NCBI GenBank assembly: GCA_024644085.1
Contig: JAHELS010000001.1
Span: 1-64,000 of the forward strand
Source of the DNA: Rhodopirellula sp.
GTDB taxonomy: Bacteria; Planctomycetota; Planctomycetia; Pirellulales; Pirellulaceae
Direction of reading: 5' to 3'
Length of the DNA: 64,000 bases
Positions 54,264 to 63,205 of the stretch are shown here, in pieces. Numbering within the stretch: position 1 is the stretch's first letter; every line of letters starts with the position of its first letter. A program made the position numbers and the translations under genes. The notes beneath the pieces were generated by a model. That model searched no databases. It saw nothing but the letters and a program-made list of their open reading frames with translations, and was not told where the DNA came from.

Positions 54264-55940
54264 CATCAATCCGATCAACGAATCGGTCAGCGAGCTGACC
54301 GGTGCCGACTGTTCGCTGTAGGTCCACATGTTACGAACAAGGTCGGTCATCAGCATGCCGCCGAGGCTTAGCACACAAAGGATCAGCATCAACGTGATGC
54401 ATTGCAGGAGTGTGAAGGGGACTTCGTAGGCCCCGACCGCTGCGGCCGAGGAAACCGGCGCAGCGGATCGATCAATTTCGATTCCCTCCGCTTCGTCGTC
54501 CATGACGACCGCGTCGCCGTCGTCGGCCTCTGCGAAGACGTCTCCGCCAAGCGGGTCGGCCTCGACTATTCCGGCATCGCCAAATTCTACCGGTTCACCG
54601 ATTGCTTCGGAGTCTTCGACTTCGATCACTTGCGAGCCACTTTCAAAGTCGGCATCGAGCCCGACACCCGAGGGTGAAAGCTGGAATTCCTCATCGGCCT
54701 GAAACTCTGCCTCGCCCTTGCCGCTACCGCTGCCGCTGCCGCTACCGCTACCGCCATCGGACAGTTCGGCCCCGAGGTCGAGCGCGGAAATACTGCTGCC
54801 GGCCAGATCAAGTGGTTCGCTTTCGAGTGACAAACCGCTGTCCGACGGACTCATCAAATTGATTCCGCTGTCACCCGCAACCGAAATGTCGCTGCCGGCG
54901 CTACTGATCACGAGGTCGTCATCGTCATCGGCGATCACCAGGTCATCGTCATCCGCCAGAGCATCATCGAGCCCACCAAGATCGGAATCCTTCAGAGCAT
55001 CGGCCCCGATACTGCTGCCGAGTCCTGAAGACGCCAGCAAATCGTCGCTTTCGCCTGCCAGCAAACCGCTGTCTTTTTTCTCCGATCCAAGCAGGTCAAT
55101 CTCGCTGAGCACATCCGCCCCGCGACTGCTCAGCGATGATCCGAGGTCGCTGGCACCAGGCGAATCGAGATCCTCCATCAACTCAAGACTGCTGACACCG
55201 GTGGAGCTTAACTGTGAACCTTCGGTCGATGCGTCGCTGCCGAGCACATCCATCGCGCTATCTTCGTCATCGCCGATCAGATCCTCGCCGCTGTCCTCGT
55301 CTGAGAGATTCAAATCGCCGTCGGATGCTTCCGGGCCGAGCACATCAGGATGTGATTCGGATATTGCGTTCAATTCTTCGTCGGTCACCGGACCGGTGCT
55401 GCCCGCGTTGGGTTCGATGGCCAAATCAAGCTGGCCGGAATCGTGCATGATTGCGCGATCATCCAGCTGCAATTCTGCCGAGTCGATCTCGAGCAGATCA
55501 TCGCCGCCGCTTTCCAGCAACAAGTCGCTGTCGCTGGCGACAATGGCAACGTCGCTCCCTTCGCCTTCGGAGGGCACCAGATCGACGTCGCTGCCGCTGC
55601 CGGGAACGAGTGACTCGTTGCCGAGCTCAAGATCGCTACCGCTTCCCTCTTCGCTCGATGGGACATCACCGCCGATCACGTTGCTGCCGCCCGAGGAGAG
55701 CGACGCACCGACTTCGCTTTCGTCGACCAGCAACCCGCTGCCGCCATCATCACCGACTTCGGCATCACCGACTTCGGCGCTCAGGTCATCGGCGAGATTG
55801 TCGATCGCATCCTCGGGGAATTTCCAGCTTGCACCGTCGCGAAATCCTCGCACCCTTCCCTGGCTTCTCAGTTCAACAAGCCTGTCGGTTGGTATTCCAA
55901 GTTTTTTGGCGGCTTCTTCAAGCGAAAGGTAGTCTGCCAT
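54255..55940 (-). CDS. HTH-domain protein with long acidic region and C-terminal membrane anchor
   Basis: A 561-residue protein of unusual build. Residues 1-48 form a MerR/excisionase-type helix-turn-helix: YLSLEEAAKKLGIPTDRLVELRSQGRVRGFRDGASWKFPEDAI. About 430 residues of Asp, Ser, Gly, Glu and Leu repeats follow (units such as DDDDLVIADDDDDLVIS, GSGSGSGSGSG). A single membrane segment comes near the end (TLLQCITLMLILCVLSLGGMLMTDL). This could be a membrane-tethered DNA-binding protein or, since the domain is also used for protein contacts, an adaptor. The ATG at 55940 directly precedes the HTH. It is probably co-transcribed with the 140-residue gene 98 bases upstream. Confidence 0.7.
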   Translation of the reverse strand: MADYLSLEEAAKKLGIPTDRLVELRSQGRVRGFRDGASWKFPEDAIDNLADDLSAEVGDAEVGDDGGSGLLVDESEVGASLSSGGSNVIGGDVPSSEEGSGSDLELGNESLVPGSGSDVDLVPSEGEGSDVAIVASDSDLLLESGGDDLLEIDSAELQLDDRAIMHDSGQLDLAIEPNAGSTGPVTDEELNAISESHPDVLGPEASDGDLNLSDEDSGEDLIGDDEDSAMDVLGSDASTEGSQLSSTGVSSLELMEDLDSPGASDLGSSLSSRGADVLSEIDLLGSEKKDSGLLAGESDDLLASSGLGSSIGADALKDSDLGGLDDALADDDDLVIADDDDDLVISSAGSDISVAGDSGINLMSPSDSGLSLESEPLDLAGSSISALDLGAELSDGGSGSGSGSGSGKGEAEFQADEEFQLSPSGVGLDADFESGSQVIEVEDSEAIGEPVEFGDAGIVEADPLGGDVFAEADDGDAVVMDDEAEGIEIDRSAAPVSSAAAVGAYEVPFTLLQCITLMLILCVLSLGGMLMTDLVRNMWTYSEQSAPVSSLTDSLIGLMGW

Positions 55941-56038
55941 TGAATTGTCGGCTCCGATGTTTCCCCTGGCGGGGAAACGACGTCGTTTGTTGAGGAGACG
56001 GCACACCGCACCGGGCACGCCGTTGCAACTCAACAAAC

Positions 56039-56461
56039 TTACCGACGACCGAGCTCGCGAATCTCGTCTGGCAACGGCGAAGTAGCATTGAGTTGCAATG
56101 AAAAGTCAGCATCGATGGGACGACTGCTGACCAGCCGGATCTTCCCCGACCTATCGATATGATACACAGCCATCCAGGATTTTCCGGTGTGAACTAGCGT
56201 AATTGTCTGAGTTCCCGAGGCGTCAGAACCGGAAAAACCGATCATCTCGCCAGCAGCGCCCACTCTCGCGAGTGCCTCGACCGGGGAAGCCGCGATTGCC
56301 ACGCCCGCACCCTGGCCACCCCACCGAGCGTCCGAAGCTTGAGAATCCTGAGGCGGAACCTGGCTGATGCCCGCCGTGGCGGCCACCACCATCACGATGA
56401 GAGCTGCGACCAGCGGCGTCAGTTTCACGCCTCGCTGACTTGCTCGAATCCGTTTCCACAT
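56039..56461 (-). CDS. Small exported or anchored protein, unknown function
   Basis: A 140-residue protein with a basic start (MWKRIRASQRGVKLTP) and one membrane segment (LVAALIVMVVAATAGIS), then a beta-rich soluble part (MIGFSGSDASGTQTITLVHTGKSWMAVYHIDRSGKIRLVSSRPIDADF). No family recognised. It lies directly upstream of the HTH-membrane gene on the same strand and divergent from the MotA/ExbB-like operon. Confidence 0.6.
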   Translation of the reverse strand: MWKRIRASQRGVKLTPLVAALIVMVVAATAGISQVPPQDSQASDARWGGQGAGVAIAASPVEALARVGAAGEMIGFSGSDASGTQTITLVHTGKSWMAVYHIDRSGKIRLVSSRPIDADFSLQLNATSPLPDEIRELGRR

Positions 56462-56721
56462 CCTTCCACTCCATCACTGGGGACTCCTTCCAACGCCGGA
56501 ATTTGCACTCAGCGGCGTCGAACAGGCGCGATCGTAGCCCCCCAATGCAGCGGGCCGCAATATTGAAAAGACGCGTCCAGGCCTGGTGGGAATTCCTGAC
56601 GATTGGGTGAAGTTGGCCGGTGTTTCCGGTCGATCCGATTGTAGGGATTGGTGTGCCTCCACGATGGGATCACCAGATTCGGGATGAAACTGCGCCGGCA
56701 GGGCGCGGATCCCACTCAACC

Positions 56722-56727
56722 AGAAGG
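56722..56727 (+). promoter_or_regulatory. Shine-Dalgarno site fixing the GTG start of the MotA/ExbB-like gene
   Basis: AGAAGG lies seven bases before GTG at 56735. The two in-frame ATG codons upstream (56648, 56684) have no such site. Confidence 0.65.
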
Positions 56728-56734
56728 TTTGTCC

Positions 56735-58351
56735 GTGAGTATCAAAGTGCAACAGGCTTCCTTTTCGAGAAACGTCATTCCGTCGACCGAATCGGGCTCG
56801 GAAGCCTCTGTCTATCATCCCACCGAAGCTGGGATGAATGCGAACCCGGCGGTGGTCGCACTCACAGGGATGCTATTGGCGTTCGGCTTTTACGCGATCG
56901 TGCTGACGGTCTCATGGGCGCCGATGCAGCGTTACTTTCTCGGACACCCGGTTGCCGTAGCGGCGACAGTCTTGTTTTGGTTCGCGGTGGCGGTACTGAT
57001 CTCGAAGTGGTTCGGAATCGTCTCACAATCGAATCGACTCGAGGCGATCCGTGACGAAGACTTGATGCCTCCAACGGCCCAGGATTCTCCCGCCGGACGG
57101 TGGCTGGAAGAAAACGATGCCCGTCATGTCGCCAAAGGATGGCTGGCGGAGATCACCCGGTTGCCATCGTCCACGCGGGACAGCCATCTGGTCCGCCGGC
57201 TCGGAGAATTGCTCACACGCCAATCACAACGCGGGAACACGAAACACCTGGCCGATGATCTCCGTGAACTCTCGGCTCGCGACGCCGATGCCGCTCACGA
57301 TTCACTCGGGTTGGTACGAATCATCATTTGGGCGATCCCCATGTTGGGATTCCTGGGAACTGTGATCGGGATCACACAAACGCTTGGCGGGCTCGATTTT
57401 TCGAACGGGACCGCCGCCGTGCAGAACCTCAAGAGTGGTCTGTACGTGGCATTTGACACAACTGCGCTCGGTCTGGTCCTTTCCGTGGTGGCGATCTTCC
57501 TGCAGTTCCCGATTGAACGGAACGAGCAACGCTTGCTGGCTGCCATCGATGCCCGGGTTGGTCACCTCGTCTCGGCGTGTCTTCCCAGCGACGAAGCATC
57601 CGACAATCAAACGGCCTTGATCGCCGACCTTTGCCGCGGCGTCCAGGCAGCGGTCGCGGAGTCGCTTGACAATCAAGCGAAACTATGGCGTGAGACGATC
57701 GACGCCGCCCAGAACCAGTGGAACAGCGTCCAGCAGCGTAACAACAACACCATCGCCGAAGCCTTCGAGACGACGCTCGTGCCCGCCCTTTTGGATCACG
57801 CCAAGTGCGTGGTGGAATCATCGCGGATCGCCGGCGAGACAATGGAGCAACAATGCCGCCAATGGAGCGAAACGGTCGATCAAGCCCGGCGGCTGGCCCA
57901 GACCTCCAGCGAGTCAGCGTCGCGCGAAGTCATCGACGGACTGCAATCCGTATTGAAACCGGCATTGGTCGATCACGCCGCAAGTCTTGATGAATCGGCG
58001 CAAATTGCTGCGGATCGACTTGAACGCCAATGCCACCAGTGGCAGGAATCGATCTGTTACCACTCCGATACGCTCTCGACACAGCAACTTGCGCTGGTCA
58101 AGCAGTACGAAGCTTTGACCGAGGCATACAGCCATTCCGAGTCGATCGCCGCCCTCCAACAATCACTTGATGCCAATCTCCGTCGACTCTCGGAAACCAA
58201 CGCGACTGTGGTTCAAAGCGTCTCCGCGGCCGGCGGCAACGGCATGGCCGACGCGATGCGAGTGCTGGCGCGAGCCGTTGACGTATTGTCCCAGCGGATG
58301 TCCGATTCCCCGGGTGCCGGCCCGGCGGTTTCGTCGAGGCGTGCAGCATGA
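56735..58351 (+). CDS. MotA/TolQ/ExbB-family proton channel protein with long C-terminal helical tail
   Basis: A 538-residue protein with four membrane segments in the TolQ/ExbB/MotA pattern: PAVVALTGMLLAFGFYAIVLTVSW, PVAVAATVLFWFAVAVLISKWF, then, after a cytoplasmic loop of about 90 residues, IIIWAIPMLGFLGTVIGITQTLGG and LYVAFDTTALGLVLSVVAIFLQF, the last two being the family signature. A predicted coiled coil of about 290 residues follows, with two related segments (ETTLVPALLDHAKCVVESSRIA and QSVLKPALVDHAASLDESAQIA). It overlaps the next gene as ATGA. It would form the stator of a proton-driven machine together with the ExbD-like proteins downstream. Confidence 0.85.
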   Translation: MSIKVQQASFSRNVIPSTESGSEASVYHPTEAGMNANPAVVALTGMLLAFGFYAIVLTVSWAPMQRYFLGHPVAVAATVLFWFAVAVLISKWFGIVSQSNRLEAIRDEDLMPPTAQDSPAGRWLEENDARHVAKGWLAEITRLPSSTRDSHLVRRLGELLTRQSQRGNTKHLADDLRELSARDADAAHDSLGLVRIIIWAIPMLGFLGTVIGITQTLGGLDFSNGTAAVQNLKSGLYVAFDTTALGLVLSVVAIFLQFPIERNEQRLLAAIDARVGHLVSACLPSDEASDNQTALIADLCRGVQAAVAESLDNQAKLWRETIDAAQNQWNSVQQRNNNTIAEAFETTLVPALLDHAKCVVESSRIAGETMEQQCRQWSETVDQARRLAQTSSESASREVIDGLQSVLKPALVDHAASLDESAQIAADRLERQCHQWQESICYHSDTLSTQQLALVKQYEALTEAYSHSESIAALQQSLDANLRRLSETNATVVQSVSAAGGNGMADAMRVLARAVDVLSQRMSDSPGAGPAVSSRRAA

Positions 58352-60276
58352 GTCGGCGTCAACGCCAATCTCTCTCGCCATCCCTGTTCCCTTTTCTGGC
58401 CGTGCTGGTGTGCACGCTCGGAACATTGATTCTTTTGCTGGCTCTTGTTTCTCAGAACGCGACCGACGCGGCCGAACAGCATGCCAGGAACGAGCAAGTC
58501 GCTCGCGCGAATCAGCACCCCGTCCAACCGCCCGTTCAAATGTCGGCCGAGTCCGCGGAGTTCATGCTCGCCGAGGAACGTTTTCGCGTTGAACAACTGG
58601 TCGCATTCCGCGACAAGCAAACCACCGACATGGAAGAGCGTCGCGGACAGATCACCCATCTCGAAGACCACATGGACCGGCTGCGAGAAAAACTCCGGCT
58701 GCTCAATGCAGAAGTTGAGCGTGCGACCAATGGTTCGTCTGACGACCAATTGGACGAGAAAGCGATCGCAGAACTTCGCGCCCAAATCGAAGCCGAGCAA
58801 GGAGCTGTCGGAGAGCTGCGTGAACAATCCAAATCGGCCTCACCTCGTGTTGTGATCGTGCCCCACAAAGGACCCAACGGTACCGATCGGCGCCCGGTTT
58901 ACCTGGAGTGCACCGCGGCGGGTTTGACAATCTGGCCCGAAGGCTCGCAGATCACGTTGAGCCAACTTGATAAGTCAGACTACTCGGCGAACCCTCTCGA
59001 TGCCGCCCTGCGAATCATGCGGCTGCACATCATGCAGCATTACGGCGACACCGCCCCGCCCTACCCTCTTCTGGTCGTGCGTCCCGATGGAATCGAAACG
59101 TACGCCGCGGCTCGCCAAGCCATGCGGGACTGGGATGATCAATTTGGGTACGAATTGGTTCCGGCCGATACCCGGTTGGCATACGCGAAGCCCGATCCCG
59201 AGTTGAAGAATCGAGTCGAGCTGGCGATTCGCGAAGCTGCTATTCGACAGCACGCGAAAGAATCGATCGCCCGCCGCGGCGGCATCGGTCGGAACCGGCT
59301 TGGATCCAAACATTTCGACGGCTTGGCCGGCGACTCCCACGCCGCTGTACGTTCGCGTTCCGGGAACTTGACGACGGCCAATCGAAGCGAGCGGATGCCG
59401 ACGCTTTCGGCCGCGTCGCTCGACCGAGCGGGGCGCAGTCACGGCTTTCGACCACACCGCGATGATTACGCAATCGGAAACTCGAGTTACACGCGGCCGA
59501 CACCAACCGCCAATCGATCGCCCTCCGCCCCACCGACGCATCGTGATCACTCCAACACGATCGATTATCAAGCCGCTGCAGCTGCCGCTGACGAGCGGCG
59601 CATGGTGAATGAAATGAGGACAGCCGCCGAAGAACTGCGGAACTCTGGATCGACGATTCTTCCCATGGGCGAGCATGCCGACCTCGCCGGCGACGCAATC
59701 AAATCGCTGGCGTCGAGTGAAGGTGATTCCGCCGACACTTCAGACATGTCTGCAGCCGCGAAGAATTCCGAAGGTGCAACCGCCAACTCGCCCGAAGCGA
59801 CGTCAAGCGGATCCCGTTCGTCTCCCTCATCGGCATCACGATCCGGCTCACCCTCGGACAATCAAAGCAACTCGAACCGCACCGCCGACAGCTCGCCACC
59901 GCCAACCGATCTGGTCACGCGGTCGGGCCGCGATTGGGCATTGCCACCCGAAATAGCGGGAATGCGAGGTAACGCGATCGTTCGTACAATCCGGATGGAA
60001 TGTCATTCCGACCGGCTGGTCCTGCTTCCTTCGTCCAGCAACGGCGCAACCGAAATCTTTGGACTCTCCGGCGGAACCGATATCAATCGGGCCGCTCTGG
60101 AGTTGGCGACTGCGGTTCGTGATCGCATCAAACAGTGGGGACCCGCGTTACCGGGTGGGCGATGGCAACCGCGTCTCGACGTGATTGTGATGCCGCAGAG
60201 CGAAAACCGATTCGATCAATTGCGCTCGTTGATGACCGGCAGCGGTGTTGAAGTGTCGGGGAGGATCGCGCCATGA
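58348..60276 (+). CDS. Single-span membrane coiled-coil protein of the ExbB-like cassette
   Basis: A 642-residue protein: a short basic N-terminus, one membrane segment (LFPFLAVLVCTLGTLILLLALV), a coiled coil at about 65-160 (FRVEQLVAFRDKQTTDMEERRG), a globular part (VVIVPHKGPNGTDRRPVYLECTAAGLTIWP to about 300), a long Ser/Ala-rich linker, and a second globular part at the end (GRDWALPPEIAGMRGNAIVRTIRMECHSDRLVLL). The arrangement is like ExbD/TolR/MotB, but the membrane segment lacks the proton-carrying Asp. ATGA overlaps at both ends bind it into the operon. Confidence 0.7.
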   Translation: MSRRQRQSLSPSLFPFLAVLVCTLGTLILLLALVSQNATDAAEQHARNEQVARANQHPVQPPVQMSAESAEFMLAEERFRVEQLVAFRDKQTTDMEERRGQITHLEDHMDRLREKLRLLNAEVERATNGSSDDQLDEKAIAELRAQIEAEQGAVGELREQSKSASPRVVIVPHKGPNGTDRRPVYLECTAAGLTIWPEGSQITLSQLDKSDYSANPLDAALRIMRLHIMQHYGDTAPPYPLLVVRPDGIETYAAARQAMRDWDDQFGYELVPADTRLAYAKPDPELKNRVELAIREAAIRQHAKESIARRGGIGRNRLGSKHFDGLAGDSHAAVRSRSGNLTTANRSERMPTLSAASLDRAGRSHGFRPHRDDYAIGNSSYTRPTPTANRSPSAPPTHRDHSNTIDYQAAAAAADERRMVNEMRTAAEELRNSGSTILPMGEHADLAGDAIKSLASSEGDSADTSDMSAAAKNSEGATANSPEATSSGSRSSPSSASRSGSPSDNQSNSNRTADSSPPPTDLVTRSGRDWALPPEIAGMRGNAIVRTIRMECHSDRLVLLPSSSNGATEIFGLSGGTDINRAALELATAVRDRIKQWGPALPGGRWQPRLDVIVMPQSENRFDQLRSLMTGSGVEVSGRIAP

Positions 60277-61322
60277 GTCGTGGAAGCAAAAGGAAACGAG
60301 CCACTCTGGAACTTGGTCACGACGCGTTTTTGGACATTGTCGCGAACCTTGTCGGCATCCTGATCATTCTGGTTGTCGTCCTGGGTGCCCAGTCGACGGC
60401 GGTGATCGAAGAGATCAAAGAACAAATCCAACAGGAAACGGTCACCGAGGCGGACGTGCCGCTGGCATCTGACGAACAATTGGCCGAGCTTGCCCAACAA
60501 TCGATGCGCGCGGCCTCCGCGCAAGCCGATTCCAATCGTTTCGAAAAGTTGATCCGACAATACGATGCTGAAATTCAGCACCGCAAGTCGCAGCGAGCGG
60601 TGATGCTGGACCTGCTCTCCGAGGCGCAAGCAGCCTGGGAAGCCCGGAAAGTCGAACTCGACCGGGATTCGATTCTCCTGGCCGAGCATCAAACCGCGCT
60701 CAATGAGGCACAGAAGAAACTCGAACAACTTCGCGGCGAGCGACAACGTCTGGAGAATCAACCGGACGAGGTTGTGGCCATCGCTCATCTTCCAACGCCG
60801 ATGGCGAAAACTGTCTTCGGTGACGAGCTGCATTTTCGCCTCAAAGGCAATCTGCTCTCAGTCGTCCCGGTCGAAAGGCTGGTCGCGGAAATCCGCCGTG
60901 ACTTCGAGCGTATTGCGCCCGGGTCCCGCGAAGGACAGATGGACGCAGCGGTCGGTCCGGTTCGCGGATACGTGGCCCGCTACCGAATGGATAAGAATCG
61001 CGAAATGGTCTCTCGGGGCGGCCAGGTGCAAATGGCCACTCGCATCCAGTTGGTCGGAATGACGGTCGAACCGCTCAAGGAGCCGCACGGAAAACCGATT
61101 CACGCATTGCTGTCCCAGCCCCGCGAACTCGACATCGAATTGGCCGGACGCGATCCAGGTTCGACGACCATCACGGTTTGGGTCTATCCCGACAGCTTCG
61201 CCGCCTTTCGTAAGCTGAAAGAAGAATTGTACGCACGTGGATTTGCGACCGCAGCGCGCCCGTTGCCGACCGATCACGCAATCAGCGGCGGACCGCAGGG
61301 AACAAGATCGGACGCCCAGTAG
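60273..61322 (+). CDS. ExbD/TolR-like membrane protein with coiled coil
   Basis: A 349-residue protein with one N-terminal membrane segment reading FLDIVANLVGILIILVVVLGA; the Asp at its entry matches the proton-carrying Asp of ExbD/TolR/MotB. A coiled coil follows (about 45-165: NRFEKLIRQYDAEIQHRKSQRAVM), then a globular domain (VFGDELHFRLKGNLLSVVPVERLV, RIQLVGMTVEPLKEP, STTITVWVYPDSFAAFRKLKEEL). It overlaps the previous gene as ATGA and ends the cassette. Confidence 0.75.
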   Translation: MSRGSKRKRATLELGHDAFLDIVANLVGILIILVVVLGAQSTAVIEEIKEQIQQETVTEADVPLASDEQLAELAQQSMRAASAQADSNRFEKLIRQYDAEIQHRKSQRAVMLDLLSEAQAAWEARKVELDRDSILLAEHQTALNEAQKKLEQLRGERQRLENQPDEVVAIAHLPTPMAKTVFGDELHFRLKGNLLSVVPVERLVAEIRRDFERIAPGSREGQMDAAVGPVRGYVARYRMDKNREMVSRGGQVQMATRIQLVGMTVEPLKEPHGKPIHALLSQPRELDIELAGRDPGSTTITVWVYPDSFAAFRKLKEELYARGFATAARPLPTDHAISGGPQGTRSDAQ

Positions 61323-61387
61323 TCGCGATCGCCATTTGTGGAATTGGAAACGGTGATCGGCTCCCCGCGTCGCGCTGCTCATCCTTG

Positions 61388-62374
61388 TCAATCGCGACTT
61401 TCGATTTCCTGGCGCGCCCAGGCAGCCGCCCCGAGCACACCAGCATCGTCGCCCAGTTTTGCCGCGACGACGTCAAAGCGATCTTTGTAGACGCTCATCA
61501 CGTTGTGGCGCGCGGTCTTGCGGACAGTGCCGACGATCAATTCTTCCATCGCCTCGACCAAACCACCGCCGAGCACAATTTTGTCCGGCGCCAAAATGTG
61601 GACGATGTTAACGACCGCCAATCCGATCGATTCGGCCGCTTCCTGAACAAGATTCTTGATGGCTTCGTCTCCATTCTCGATTGCGTCAGCAAGCGCGCCG
61701 CTACGAATTTCAGCCAGATCGGTTCCCACCTTTTTAAGCAGGTGCGGCGCGTCGCCACGGTGCGCCGCCTTGGCCGCTTCGGCGGCAATCGACAATCGGC
61801 TTGCCTCGGCCTCGACGGTCCCGGGCAGTTTGTAACCGCTGGCCCGCGAACTGCTGCTGATCCGCGTGTGGCCTATTTCCATGCAACTGACTCCGGCACC
61901 CTGGAGAATCCGGCCTTGGTAGACACAGCCCCCGCCCACTCCCGTGCCGGGAAAGATACCGATCGCACAACGTGAACCCTTCGCAGCCCCGAATTTGTAT
62001 TCACCAAAGATGCCGGCATCGACATCATTCAATACGACCACCGGAAACCCAAACCGCTTCTGCAGTTTGTGCTGGACGTCGACATCGTCCCAGCCGAGGT
62101 TGGGAGTTCTGAGAATGCGGCCACGATCCAGATCGATCGGACCGGGACATCCGATTCCGATTCCGGCAATTCGATCTTTCGGAATTTCGTTTTCATCGAT
62201 CAACCGGGTGATCGTCGATGCGATCCGCTCCAGCCCGTTGTCACTTCCGTCACGTCCGCGGGTCTTGCGACGTCGGCGGCCGATCACTTTCCATTTCTCG
62301 TCGTAGGCGATGGTCAGCATCTTGGTGCCGCCAAGATCAAACCCGAGCCAGATGTTTTCTTGTTTTGCGTCCAT
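61388..62374 (-). CDS. ROK-family sugar kinase (glucokinase-like)
   Basis: A 328-residue ROK-family protein. Seen: WLGFDLGGTKMLTIAYDEKW (ATP loop), GIGIGCPGPIDLDRGRI, VVVLNDVDAGIFGEYKFGAAKG with the catalytic Asp, GIFPGTGVGGGCVYQGRI and the substrate motif MEIGHTRI. After that motif, ROK proteins normally carry a CxCGxxGC zinc site; here the segment reads SSSSRASGYKLPGTVEAEAS, with no cysteines. Substrate is therefore uncertain; glucose is only the family default. ATG at 62374. Convergent with the ExbB-like operon. Confidence 0.88.
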   Translation of the reverse strand: MDAKQENIWLGFDLGGTKMLTIAYDEKWKVIGRRRRKTRGRDGSDNGLERIASTITRLIDENEIPKDRIAGIGIGCPGPIDLDRGRILRTPNLGWDDVDVQHKLQKRFGFPVVVLNDVDAGIFGEYKFGAAKGSRCAIGIFPGTGVGGGCVYQGRILQGAGVSCMEIGHTRISSSSRASGYKLPGTVEAEASRLSIAAEAAKAAHRGDAPHLLKKVGTDLAEIRSGALADAIENGDEAIKNLVQEAAESIGLAVVNIVHILAPDKIVLGGGLVEAMEELIVGTVRKTARHNVMSVYKDRFDVVAAKLGDDAGVLGAAAWARQEIESRD

Positions 62375-62652
62375 CGTTCCCTATGCCAATGGATGTAGTG
62401 GCAGGGTGACTGCGGTATGGTTCTGGGTATCGATGCGAAAGCAGAACCCAACACCTCCCCCACATCAACCCACCGGTTCGCCCCGATTGCCACCTCGACC
62501 GCCGCCAGGAAAGATCCGCGGCGAGCGTCAAGTTGTCAGCTGGCGGCGGCAAGCCCGGAGAATTCGCATCTTGGCAACCGGGACAGAAAATCGATTTGCA
62601 GGTGAAATAATCGCTATGACCGGCGCATCTAGCTAGTTGACCGACTTCGGAA

Positions 62653-63198
62653 ATGAGCCAAAACCCCGATTCCGATCCTGATTTGCCGTCGCCTCAAGAG
62701 GACGTTTCCCGGCAGTGGCGACAGGTATTCGAGGAGTCAACGCCGGGGCTGAGGGCATTCTTGAAGGGTCGCTTGAAGCAGGATTCGGATATCGATGACT
62801 GCTTGCAAGTCGTTTTCGTGAAGATGATCCAGCGGGGCCGCGATGTTGCACCGGCAGCCCGGCGAGCCTGGTTGTTCCGGGTGGCCGCAAATGAATCGGC
62901 ACGAATGTGGCGGAGCAAGGCATCGACCGACAAGATGCTCGAGCGACATGGCGCAGACGAGTATTCGGAAACCGACCCGGCCGAGAATGTCATTCTTTCT
63001 GAAACGACGACACAACTTTACCGAGCCCTTGAGCAGCTGCCCGACTCGTGGCGCCAGGTCGTTCGGTTACGAATCAAGGAAAACCTGACCTTCCAGGAAA
63101 TTGCCGACCAGCTGCAGATTCCACTCGGGACCGCCCTGACACAGATGCGGCGAGCACTCGAGCGGCTGAAATCAGAAATGGAACAAGACGCCGAATGA
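62653..63198 (+). CDS. ECF-type RNA polymerase sigma factor
   Basis: A 181-residue sigma-70 family protein with only regions 2 and 4. Region 2: RAFLKGRLKQDSDIDDCLQVVFVKMIQRG and ARRAWLFRVAANESARMWR. Region 4: LEQLPDSWRQVVRLRIKENLTFQEIADQLQIPLGTALTQMRRALERL. It begins at ATG 62653 and lies seven bases before the anti-sigma-like gene, so the pair is probably co-regulated. Confidence 0.92.
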   Translation: MSQNPDSDPDLPSPQEDVSRQWRQVFEESTPGLRAFLKGRLKQDSDIDDCLQVVFVKMIQRGRDVAPAARRAWLFRVAANESARMWRSKASTDKMLERHGADEYSETDPAENVILSETTTQLYRALEQLPDSWRQVVRLRIKENLTFQEIADQLQIPLGTALTQMRRALERLKSEMEQDAE

Positions 63199-63205
63199 AA
63201 ATCGC

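Noticed and set aside
56735-61322. Zorya anti-phage system
   Set aside because: The ExbB/MotA-like protein with a long tail recalls ZorA, but the partner proteins lack an OmpA-type domain and there is no ZorC, ZorD or ZorE; calling it a defence system is not supported.
61321-61399. Nine-base inverted repeat (AGTCGCGAT / ATCGCGACT) between convergent genes
   Set aside because: The arms are about 60 bases apart with no U tract; CG-rich words like this occur often in this genome, so a terminator claim is not justified.
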